From contig NC_089321.1 in the NCBI RefSeq assembly GCF_036669915.1, positions 2,136,316 to 2,200,315 of the forward strand: a stretch of 64,000 nt of DNA, in the 5' to 3' direction. This DNA comes from Pocillopora verrucosa. Taxonomy: Eukaryota; Cnidaria; Anthozoa; Scleractinia; Pocilloporidae. The notes below the pieces were generated by a model that saw only the letters and a program-made list of their open reading frames with translations, did no database searches and had not been told where the DNA came from. The translations under genes were made by a program, and so were the position numbers. Of this stretch, positions 1 through 9,900 are shown piece after piece. Numbering within the stretch: position 1 is the stretch's first letter; each line of letters starts with the position of its first letter.

Positions 1-701
1 TTCACAGCAAATGCTGGTAGCCAAAAAACCAGCGACACAGTAGCTACTACAAAAAATGTCCTTGAGTGTCGCAAGCTCTTTTCTACGAACTGTTGGTTGC
101 GATGGACCATTAATCCAGATGCTGGTTTCCTACTTCGCAATCGAGTTCGGATAGTGAAGTAGCTGGCACAAATAATCACCAGAGAAATGAAAAGAGATAT
201 GCTAGTGGCGACAACGACATTTCTTTTCTTTACAGCTGGGTAGTACAACTCCATCAAAGACATTCCACCCAAACAAAGTCCACCAGCCCAAACTAAAATA
301 ATGCTGGAGATGTAAAGAGATGTCTTTGCTACGCGATGACGAAGAGGCCACAAGACTGCATAAACACGTTCAAGCGAGATAAGGGCTAGGAAAAACACCG
401 ACGTGGCAAAAGCGAGGACTTGGGTAGACGTAAACAAAAGGCTCAACAAATTCTTCATATTCCCTTTTTTTCTTCGTCCAGCTGCAGTCACTCCTTGGAA
501 CTTTGAGACACCGAGAATGATCGGCTCTGTTATTCCCACGAGTAAGTCACAAACTGCAAGGTTAATCAAAAGGTAACAAGTTCGTTTAAGACGGAATCGT
601 TGAGTCCAAAAGACAAAAATAGTAAAAGGGTTTCCAATGACGATGATTGCCGCTTCAACTACGTAGATAGCAATGAATATCAAAGCGACTTCCTTAGACA
701 T
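1..701 (-). CDS. Rhodopsin-like GPCR, 3' end beyond window (partial)
   Basis: An open reading frame runs from an ATG at 701-699 to the window edge: 233 residues with no stop. It covers TM1 to TM6 of a class A receptor. Visible landmarks are GN in TM1, LAVCD in TM2 (D2.50), ERVYAV at the end of TM3 in place of DRY, and WLPAF in TM6. TM7 and the tail lie outside the window. The extracellular N-terminus is almost absent. The residue 25 before the TM3 arginine is Ser, so the usual disulfide cysteine is missing. It is a paralogue of the gene at 3066-3965, in the same orientation, and the two 5' flanks are also similar, so the pair arose by tandem duplication. The ligand cannot be inferred. The family call is firm; the subfamily is unknown. 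Confidence 0.85.
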   Translation of the reverse strand, partial: MSKEVALIFIAIYVVEAAIIVIGNPFTIFVFWTQRFRLKRTCYLLINLAVCDLLVGITEPIILGVSKFQGVTAAGRRKKGNMKNLLSLLFTSTQVLAFATSVFFLALISLERVYAVLWPLRHRVAKTSLYISSIILVWAGGLCLGGMSLMELYYPAVKKRNVVVATSISLFISLVIICASYFTIRTRLRSRKPASGLMVHRNQQFVEKSLRHSRTFFVVATVSLVFWLPAFAV

Positions 702-1604
702 TTTGTCTTTCTGTGGCTGTTTCTTCCCCAGAGGCCGATAAATTTTCAGTAAAAACACTTTCTTCCCTTATTTTTACAAGAAATTTTGTGTAAACAATTA
801 TGAACAGAATAAGGAAATCATTATTTATCTAAAGGTTCCCTAAGTCTTCAAAGTCTCCATTACAGGTTGGCGAACCACGCCTATCACAAACAATGAAACT
901 TCTGTTGACAGGAGCATAACAAAACTAAACAAACACTCGGTTTAAACTCAAGCGACGAATTATGGTTCAACAAGAAAGATTTTACATTGCGTAAACTAGA
1001 TGCGTACGTGGAAAGAGTGGAAATACATTCCTGGAGATTAAAATATTAGAATTACCTATTAGCAAAATAATGAAACGCTCAAAGCGAAAGTTGGTCTCAG
1101 AATAATCCATTATATATCATCTCATCATCGAAAAAAATACACCCAAGTGCAATTAGTAAACTCATTACTTCTCCAACAACGGAGAACAAACGTTTTAAAA
1201 CAAAAGTCGTTGTTAATCAAACACATGCCAGCTTTCTCAAATTGAATGCCAAAAGGCAATCAATTTAAAGATCAAAAACGGACGCAGAGGCAGGTGCACA
1301 GATGTTATTTTTCTATTCTTTTTGTTTTGCTTCCTGTTTACATAGGCTTAGCCTAACCGTACACGGAAGCTGATTTATATTTAACCTGATTAGCTTTTAT
1401 AATACGTTAAAAGTAGCCGAGTTTTTTTTTCCTTTGGAAATTTTCGAAATGTTGAGACTAACAAAAATCATTTATGGAGTTTTCTTCCCCCTTGTGGTAC
1501 GGAAATAAGGTCAATCCTCCAGACGCCTTCCACTTGCGGGGCCTGAGTTCAGGTGGGTTAAGTATAACCGAAGGGAAGCTCATGAGGTTCTCTTAAAACC
1601 CTAA

Positions 1605-1672
1605 TCTCGTACCCAGATCCTCCCGTGTAACTTTAATTGTAGGGTTGTGGAAGGTCTGGGCAAGAGACTACT
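1605..1672 (+). repeat. Dispersed repeat containing TCTCGTACCCAGA, forward copy
   Basis: About 68 bp that reappear in reverse complement at 2320-2405. They share the TCTCGTACCCAGATCCT and CCGTGTAACT blocks and the TGGAAGGT block. A shorter relative with TCTCGTACCCAGACCT lies near 6307-6330. It is probably a terminal fragment of a DNA-transposon-derived element. Confidence 0.6.
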
Positions 1673-2319
1673 TAACCCCCTTCCCCCCCCCCCCCCCCCC
1701 ACCCAGTAGTTATCGCTGCCTTTTCATATGATACTTGTATCGCTGGATTCGAAGATGGAATAACAACAGACTCCTTCAAGATTTGTTTTTCAAAATCACT
1801 AGCCTCATTACGCATGTATGACATCACACCATCTTGTTTTGTTTGTTTTTTTTTTTTTTATTTTTGATTGCTGTTTCATTTTGAATCAATCCCAGTGAAA
1901 CCACATCCAAGATTAAGAACACGGCGCTTCCGTAATACGTGTGCTTAACTTAAAGAAACAATTTCTTAGGTTTACCTTCTAACTTCACCTTTGACAGTTC
2001 CTTAACCCATGACACTGTAAATTTACTCTGCATGTTTTCAATACTCTTCATCTTCTATACATTTACTTTATAACGACCTAGAGAATTTGTTTAAGAACCA
2101 AGCTAATAGCGTTCAGCTTCTGGTAATAATTTCCGGTATTCTCAAGCCCTTAATGTTTGATTCGCCAGTAATAGCGTGAGCAGGAATTAGATGCTAGCTA
2201 CCCTAAGAGGTTTTAGAAAGGCTTACAGCACACCTCAACTTATGACTCCTTAAGGACATGCCTTAAGGAAAATGGACACGTTTAGATTAGTTAACATATT
2301 CAGCCTCAAGTAAGGGAGG

Positions 2320-2405
2320 GACTCGTCTTGTACCCAAACCTTCCACGGCCAAGCGGTTGTAAGATCCTACATTTCAGTTACACGGTAGGATCTGGGTACG
2401 AGATA
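2320..2405 (-). repeat. Dispersed repeat containing TCTCGTACCCAGA, inverted copy
   Basis: The reverse complement matches 1605-1672 over most of its length with small indels. The two copies could be the ends of one decayed element of about 800 bp, or independent insertions. Confidence 0.55.
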
Positions 2406-2428
2406 GGTGAGGGAATAGTCTTCGTGGG

Positions 2429-2640
2429 GAGTCTTAGGATTTAGGTGAGAATCACATGGTTTTCAGGGGGGGACAGAGAGGGGATCAGTCGTCGCCAACA
2501 GAGTATAAGGGATTTTAGGAAATTGACTGCCAATAAGGGAGGAATTATTAGAACATTACAGAGCCAGATTTTGCCCTGACCCTTTCCCCCCCCCCCCCCC
2601 CCTTCCTCCTGGTCCTGAAGATAAATAACGACCGGTTTCT
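2429..2640 (+). repeat. Copy 1 of a repeat family with an internal C run
   Basis: Shares ordered blocks with 5285-5516, 32650-32930 and 35780-36065: AATCACATGGTTTTC, then ATCAGTCGTCG, an AGAACATTACAGAGCC-type block, a long C run, and AAGATAAATAACGACCGGT at the end. No terminal inverted repeats were found, so the class is unknown. Confidence 0.55.
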
Positions 2641-3065
2641 TTGATGATTTGTTATAAAAAATTAAAAAACTGCTAAGAACTAAAGGAGGGAGATTCCGTG
2701 GTTAATTCCGTGTTGAAGTTATACGTTAAATACCGTGAAAAATAACCAGTAAAATTTGAACATCAGACAAAAAAGGTAACAAGGTCCTTATATGCGGTTG
2801 AAAACAAAGCTTCGTTTTAGAGAAACCAGGACTAGATTTTAGAAGACTGATTGGAATCTAAAATACGAAAGGAAGATTACTTTCCGTAAATGCAAATTTC
2901 AGTAAATGCGCGCCAGTAAATCCACTGTTGAATTCGAGAGGAACTTGACTAGTAACATGAAAGAAAGAAGAATGCTTATACTGGAACTTGCGTAATGCGT
3001 CTAAGAAACCTTGATCAAACAGATCTTATTTCGATACTTTCTTGAAACCACCGGGAGAGTTGCCC

Positions 3066-3965
3066 TCACTGCAATTCTACAGAAACAGGTCTTACAATTT
3101 CAATGTTTGCTCTTCGTTTTCTCCACATTTTTTTCAATGCATCTTTAAAAACCGTCATCTTAAAGCTGTAAACGAATGGATTCACCATGGAGTTCGCCAA
3201 ATGCAAGCTTTTTACGACCCATACTGCAGGTTCAGGGATGCATCTCAGACAAAAAACTCTCGCGGTATACACGAAAAACGCCGGTAGCCAAAGAGTCAGC
3301 GACACAGCAACTACCACGAGAAGTGTTCTGGAAAGACGCAAGCTGTGTTCTACACTGAATTGGTTGTGGATACGGCCCTCGACTAACTCAGATGATGATG
3401 CTGTTCTGCGCAATCGATAGCGTATCGTGATGTAACTGGCACAGGTAATCAGCAGAGCAATAAATAGGCTCAAGTGAGTCGATAAAACAAAAGCTATCTC
3501 GTTTACTTTTGCGTAGTAGATTTTCAAAAAAATTATCCCAGCCAGGCAAATTCCGAGTGCCCACACAACAATGATACTGTAAATATAAGCAGTTGTGTTT
3601 GCTACGCGGTGGCGCAGAGGATATAACACAGCGTAAACCCGTTCCAGCGAAATTAGTGCAAGAAAAAACACCGACGTGATAGAGGAAAAGGTCTGGAATC
3701 CCTGCCAAAAACCATAAACGTTTTCTCCTCTACTACGCTTTGGTGCAGTAGTTTCCCGAAATTTTTCCGAGCATGCTAGAATAACAGTCTCTGTTAATCC
3801 CACCAGAAAGTCACAAACAGCGAGGTTCATTAAAATATAATAAGTTCCCTTGAGACGTAGTCTTTGAGACCAGAAGACACAGAAGGTGAGAGCGTTTCCA
3901 ACAATGATTACGACTGCCTCAAGTATACAGATACTGACGAATACGAAATTAAAAGCGTTGGACAT
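3066..3965 (-). CDS. Rhodopsin-like GPCR, complete, single exon
   Basis: A 299-residue seven-pass receptor starting at ATG 3965-3963. Landmarks: G23-N24 in TM1, D52 (LAVCD) in TM2, E108-R109-V-Y111 replacing DRY, WLPAF in TM6, and N262-P-F-V-Y266 (NPxxY) in TM7, followed by a basic 30-residue tail. The N-terminus before TM1 is only a few residues long. The TM3 3.25 position is Tyr84 instead of Cys, and the second extracellular loop is very short with no Cys. A CLRC pair lies in the third extracellular loop. Melanocortin receptors also lack the TM3-ECL2 disulfide and have a short ECL2, but no orthology is claimed. It is probably plasma-membrane and G-protein coupled. The ligand is unknown. Confidence 0.9.
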   Translation of the reverse strand: MSNAFNFVFVSICILEAVVIIVGNALTFCVFWSQRLRLKGTYYILMNLAVCDFLVGLTETVILACSEKFRETTAPKRSRGENVYGFWQGFQTFSSITSVFFLALISLERVYAVLYPLRHRVANTTAYIYSIIVVWALGICLAGIIFLKIYYAKVNEIAFVLSTHLSLFIALLITCASYITIRYRLRRTASSSELVEGRIHNQFSVEHSLRLSRTLLVVVAVSLTLWLPAFFVYTARVFCLRCIPEPAVWVVKSLHLANSMVNPFVYSFKMTVFKDALKKMWRKRRANIEIVRPVSVELQ

Positions 3966-4913
3966 TTTCGTTTTCCTGGGGCTGCCTTTTCACCAAAAGG
4001 CCCATAAATGTCAATCCCTCTTTATGAAATTTCTTTTTTCCAATCAATGTCTCTGACCAATTTGACGAGCTGTATTTAAACCAAATAATCGACTTATCGA
4101 ACTAACAGCAAACTGCGCCTTTGAAACCCAAGCTAAGTCCTGTTAGCCTTGTGTCGACACTGGTAAATTCGCATGAAAATCATTCCGTCATTAGTCCTAA
4201 AATGCAAATATCACGTTTTCTCTAAATTAAATTTTCATTATGCACTCAAAAGGTCTCTTTTACATATTGTTTTTTCGTTGTAACATTTAGCTCTGGACTT
4301 TGAATTTTTCGTACTCAGGGTTTGAATAAGCTAGCTAAGAAAGTAACATAATTTCCAAATATCTTCAAATGTATGTTGAACATTTGCATCGCATGTAAAT
4401 ACTCAATAGAATACATGCGGCATAAATTCATTGCCTTTATAAGCAGAAGCAATTACAAAAAATCTCACTCGCACCAACTGGACAAGTTTACACCTCTTTC
4501 AAATCGAATTAGGGAGATATATAATGTCGGAAATTATTTTAAAGCGATCGAGGAAAATCCTATTCCCTCTCTTAAACTTGAAGTGCGCGATGGTATCAGG
4601 GGAGGGAAAAACGTTGCATTTTAACAGCTGACCTATATAAACAAATGTCAATTTTGTCGATATTCTGAAGATTAAAATACAATTAGTCTTCTGTAAGCAG
4701 CTAACAAGCATATCCAGGTGTTTTAATACCAAATTTCTATTTACATATTTCCTTACGTCACTATTTTTTTTGCTTGCTCACCTTTCTTGCTTGCTCGATT
4801 GAAAGAAAATCTTTGCTTACTAATGACTCAGAGGGCAGTTCACAGAATTTCAGGTAATTCAAGTGAATCACCTAAGAGACCAGGCATTATTTATCACCTA
4901 GGTGACCAGGCAT

Positions 4914-5270
4914 TAGGGACCTTAAGCAAACCACGTCGGCGACGGCAACTAGGACACGGAAAAACAAAAGATCTAATTGGAAGAACAATAGCTCGGCACG
5001 TGCGTTTTAAAACTTTATACATTTCTTAGCCGTCCTATGCAAAACAACAACGTGAAATCATCACAATTTGCATCGCCTGCGAACCGAAACCGCAACGGCA
5101 AATTATTTTAACTCAACGCTTCTTTTATACGCTATGCTGAAGTTGAGGTGTGGCGCCTCATGAGACGGTAAACAAATGCAGCCATTTTTGAAATTCTAAT
5201 TAAAGGCAGAAATTCATTTTACAATCGAAGTCTTCCTTGGCGTTGCCGTCCTGACTGCTTAAGGTCCCTA
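4914..5270. mobile_element. MITE with GGGACCTTAAGCA inverted ends
   Basis: The left end TAGGGACCTTAAGCA and the right end TGCTTAAGGTCCCTA are exact inverted repeats, and a GACGGCAAC motif follows a little further in on both sides. TA flanks both ends, as expected for a TA-target element. It is about 357 bp with no coding capacity. A related TCACCTA/GACCAGGCATTA tandem lies immediately to the left. Confidence 0.75.
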
Positions 5271-5284
5271 TTATCTATCACCTT

Positions 5285-5516
5285 ACCTGGGATGGGGGGG
5301 AGTCGAGAATTATGGGGGAATCACATGGTTTTCACGGAGAGTGGGAAGGGAAATCAGTCGTCGTTGCAGTAACAGAGTAAAAAAACTTGGACTACAGAAA
5401 GTAGAATGCCAATGAGGCGAGTGGGGGGGGGGGGGGCTTATTGGAATACCACAGACCCTAAGGGGCTTAATCATGTGACACATTCAAAACCCTTCGACCC
5501 ACCCCCCACCCCCCAG
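5285..5516 (+). repeat. Copy 2 of the poly-G/C repeat family
   Basis: Carries AATCACATGGTTTTCACGG, ATCAGTCGTCG, a G run near 5425-5437, and a C-rich end. The order of blocks matches the copies at 2429, 32650 and 35780. Confidence 0.55.
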
Positions 5517-5916
5517 GTTACAAAATACTTGCATGCGCGTTGCAAAATACTTGAACGATAATTAATTCAATAGTCTTTATATATTTTGTTGGAAAACATG
5601 CTCGTATATTTGTTTTTGAGCATTATTTATTCCTCGAAGCTTACAGTTTTTCGCGAGCTTAGCTGTCGGAAAACTTTGAGCATCTAGGAACAGATAATGT
5701 TCGCGGACAAATATCCGCACGTATTTTCGCGCTAAATAGAGGTTATTGTTTATATATCCAAAAAGCGCGAGTGGAATAATGATTTAATTAAAAATGCCCC
5801 AAAATAAAGACAAATCTTCCCAACATTATTATAAGAACTATAAGAACAAACGGAATGTTACGTACAATGTACACTTACCATACTTGTAGAGCATGGTATA
5901 AAGGCTATTAACCATG

Positions 5917-5919
5917 ATA

Positions 5920-5957
<38 letters not shown>
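5917..5957 (+). repeat. (ATA)n microsatellite
   Basis: Nearly uninterrupted AAT/ATA trinucleotide run of about 40 bp. Confidence 0.9.
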
Positions 5958-6262
5958 TTATCATTTATTAGGCGCAAACTAACATCGGAATATGATCAAA
6001 TGCACCTTTGGTCAGACTGTATTGAGCATTTTCTAATTTTTTTGAAGGAAATTTAGCAGATGCCCCCGATTTCAGAACTTAGGGCAGACCACAACACCGG
6101 GAACTACGTCTCCTACTCTTTGCGATAAGTGTGTGGGTTCCTTAACGTCCCCTTCTAACCAGTACTGAGAAGATGCAGGAGACGGGGCCTACGGCTTTTT
6201 GTCCTTATCCGAGAAGACTAGAATGTCTAACCGCTTGCAGATATCATAACAAAGGCAACACA

Positions 6263-6293
<31 letters not shown>

Positions 6294-6882
6294 GGGTCCG
6301 GTTTAGGTCTCGTACCCAGACCTCCCGCACAATAGTCCACGTGAGCTAACCAGACGGCGGTTAACGGAAACTCTTAAATAATTGCATTATCCGATGATCT
6401 AGTTTTTAATAAAACCATATATCTGTTTAAATGACTGTGGATATCGATGAAAATCATATATGCGAAGATAACTCACGTAGTCATTCAACTGATTGTTAGT
6501 TACAATATATTTTGCCAAAAATTATAATAAAATATCTTTGGAGTCATTAAATCTTTACACATACCTTATCTAAAAAACATTGATAATGGCACTCGAAATG
6601 AAAAGGTTATCCGTTCTGCGTATTGTTCGATTCGTGGGAAAGAAATAGCAGGATCTTGAAAATCAGAGCAACTGGAAACAACAGAATTCATGAGATATTT
6701 ACATTTGCCAAGCCCTTAGCTCTCTAGTCCCCTTTATGACATACCAAGGCAATTTTGATGCCTACACCTCCCCGGTTATTTTTTTTTTTTCCCTTTCCTT
6801 CTTCTTTCTCTCTCTGTTTTTGGTGGTTACGACGCGCCAAAAAAATAGCGTATAGCCTGTTCGATCTACACCTCCCCTTTGG

Positions 6883-6928
6883 GTAACCCTTGGCTACATT
6901 ACGAGCTGAACGCGGTTACTAAGGCAAG
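6883..6928 (+). promoter_or_regulatory. Candidate RFX X-boxes upstream of the C10orf67-like gene
   Basis: GTAACC-CTT-GGCTAC at 6883-6897 matches the X-box consensus GTNRCC(N0-3)RGYAAC at 11 of 12 positions, 50 bp before the ATG. A weaker second match, GTTACT-AA-GGCAAG, lies at 6915-6928. RFX factors drive ciliary genes in animals. The match is seen in the sequence; function is inferred. Confidence 0.4.
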
Positions 6929-6946
6929 TTCAAAAGAAAACAAGAC

Positions 6947-9900
6947 ATGGCGGCAGAGCCGAAGGCGATCCAAACGCCTGAAATGTCACCTACAGTTAGG
7001 AAAAGTGTTTCGTCAAGACCAGGATCTATTTCTCCTGCACTCATGAATTTCCCTGGCTCGTTAATGGAACTGGATGAATACAGGTAGATTTGAATCATTT
7101 TATCCTTGGTTTCCGTCGAGTGCGACTCTTGATCGTGGTTGTACATTTATTTAATAACTTTTTACAGCTGCTTTTTAACAGAAAATAATTCAATCAACCA
7201 TATCTTGGCTTGACTTCTGATAAGCTACTCCGTTCTTTTTGGTCAGGTAATGCCACCCAGATTTTCATTTTCGAACCTGAAAATATGTTTTTGATGTCGA
7301 AACATTTCAAGCTTAGTATTATATACAGATCCAAAAACTCCGACTTCTTATTTCTTTCATTGCGTCATCAATGGGTCGTTTAACCTCGAAAACCTCAAGA
7401 ACCTCTTTTTATTTTTCCGTTTCTTTATTTATGTTTTGTCAGAGAATCTTGTTGAGAGATAAAGTATTTTTCTTTTCCCGATATTTACAACCGATTTCTA
7501 AATCCTCCGCACTGATATCCGTGACTGACGAATCGCAACAATCGATGGCGACGAACCAGATAATTGTTGATAATTTATTTTCCAACTCGAGAAGGGAAAG
7601 ATCACAGGGAAATGAAAGCTGATTTTGTGTCAGGCCGTTCAGTGGTCCATCAATGTATCTGTAGTTTTTTAACAGCCCTTTAGCTGGATGATTGTTCGAG
7701 TACTGTGAAGCGGTCCATGTAAAGTGGCAGAAACACAAAAATTAAGATAACACCTGCTGTGATTTGAGTATTATGTACACGCCTGTAAACTTAAATTATA
7801 TATTGGCTGAGAACGCTTTTATGTCCTTCCTCCCTCGCATGGGAAAACCAAGCAGTGAGTTGAAAATATATTACTGTAGGAAAATGAATAATTACAGACT
7901 GATGGATAACACAAATTTTGAGGAAAGATCTTGTTAGGATGCTCAAATACATTTTGAAGCTATAAAGAGAATTAAAAATACTTAAGGAGTTAAGCAGCAA
8001 GAGGAATATGCTTTTCCTTTTCCATTCCTTTTTTAAATATGACAAAGTGTTGCATTTTATATTTAATGTTGTCAATGCCTTTGACTTTGTCACACTGATG
8101 AGATAATTTGAAATGGTGGCAAAATTGGCTGGAAAAATTAGGACAGATTCTGCCAATTGTAGAGTAGTTCAAATACATAATTTGTATATGAAAACAATAT
8201 GGAATAGTATATACTATAACCAGTGGATAGCACTGAAAGTGCATTCTGTTTGGCTAGTCAAACTATGAATTAATCCTTTGCTGTTCACCTCCAAGCAACT
8301 CAGGCAGGAATTTGCCGGAAAATATTGTAATTGATGTAGGAATACAGAGGGTAAAATAATGTTTTTGTGCTATATTTTTGCACTATTTTATTATATATTA
8401 AAACTACTATTCACCTCAGTGTCAGCAGTTAGCAGTGAATATTTACTTTGCCACCTTGTGGCTCAGTAAATATCCACCACTAGCCACCTCCACTTTGGCA
8501 AATAGTTTTTATTTATTGATACTGTGGCTGACTTTTTAAAAGTGATCTCTAGAGTCATATCTGTGTGCTATAAATGCAAGTCTCCCATTTAAGCCCCTTC
8601 TCTGATAAGTCCCTCCTACTCCTTGCCTCAAAATTAACTTTTAGATGCTCTGGGGCATTGCTAAGTGCTGACTAATGGCAAAAGGCGGTGGTTGAAATGG
8701 TAGGTAGTATTTTTGGGAATCAAATGATGTTTTCAGGCTGGGTGTCAAGTTAAACCATCTTTGAGCTGCCTCACTTAAAATCTTAGCCAGCGGCCAAATT
8801 TCTTAGCAACAATCCAGGATGCTGAAAATTGCCACAAGATTTTGCAGTTTCCCTTTGTGCTTGATTGTCTTGAGAAAGATTATTTTATTATATCTTTTCC
8901 CAGGCTGATAACCAGCTAAAGAAAGAGAAAATTTTTGGTTGAAAAACAACATTCAATTTTTTAGAATGTCTTGGCCTTCTTTCCAACTTTCTTACTACCA
9001 ATCTGATGTATGTACATTGTAAAGGCAGAATTCTATCCAAAACTTTAGTTGCATGTGTATGATTTTCAGATCCATGAAATGTAATGCTTTATAACATAGC
9101 TAGTAAATTAGTCTAACCAAATTCAATTGCGCAAGCATGCTTTTTATTCCTATTGTGCACGCTCATGACATCAACAAACAAATCCCTCGAGAAAAAAAAT
9201 TTTCCATTGGGTTGAAAATGTTATAAAACAATTGGTTCATACATCAGGGTGCGTTCATTGAGATATGAAGTACTTGGGAAGTTTGGAGAGCACTCGAGAA
9301 GCTAGAGTTGCTCTTGGCTACGCCTCTTACGCATCTTTCGTGCTCTCCAAACTTCCCGCGTGCTTCATATCTTGATGAACGCACGCTGACGTATGAACCA
9401 ATTGTTAATTGACACATGGAAAGGCTGATGCTGTTTCTTCTTCCTGTGTGTCTTTGTACATAATCATCTCATCTTCTCAATAACTTTATTTTAGACCATC
9501 CATTGCAGACCAAGTCCGTGTTGGTTACTTCAGTCAAGACAGGTCTTCGCAAACTGAAGTATCAGAAATAGCACAGCTAAAGGAGATGACAGAAGTCTTA
9601 CAAAATCTTGTCAGGGTCAGTTTTGATGAAAAAATTGTAGACAATTGTCACAACCAAATACAGAAGTAGCAAGATGTATAATGAAAGGAGCTTACAAGCT
9701 TATATTTACCGCACCATTAATAAGAGAGTTAACATACTTTTGATAAAGAAAGGGTTGACACCAAAAGACAAGCAATCAGCCACAGCAAAGGTATTTAGAT
9801 ATATGTGGTGACAATGTGCAAAGAAAGGAAAAAACATATATCAAAGTTCAAGGGATTTCATGCTCTGAAAGTTTAATTTCTTTTGTACCTAATTCAGCAT

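Larger units (their letters stand above)
702..3065. other. Intergenic spacer between the two GPCR genes
   Basis: No gene is supported here. The spacer holds the GPCR1 5' flank, two inverted copies of a short repeat, two long C runs (about 1683-1700 and 2586-2602), a T run near 1850, and one copy of a poly-C-ended repeat family. Reading frames are short and lack recognisable protein character. Confidence 0.6.
3966..6882. other. Intergenic, repeat-rich
   Basis: No gene is supported. It contains the GPCR2 5' flank (whose start resembles that of GPCR1), a MITE at 4914-5270, a poly-G/C repeat copy, an ATA microsatellite, a TCTCGTACCCAGA fragment near 6307, and a pyrimidine tract (about 6779-6822) close to the next gene's promoter. 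Confidence 0.55.

Noticed and set aside
3388-3708. 106-residue frame overlapping the complete GPCR
   Set aside because: It is a shifted frame on the same strand as the real receptor gene, with no domain.
7791-8244. Minus-strand frames of 84 and 121 residues in intron 1
   Set aside because: Low-complexity, AT-driven frames with no recognisable motif.
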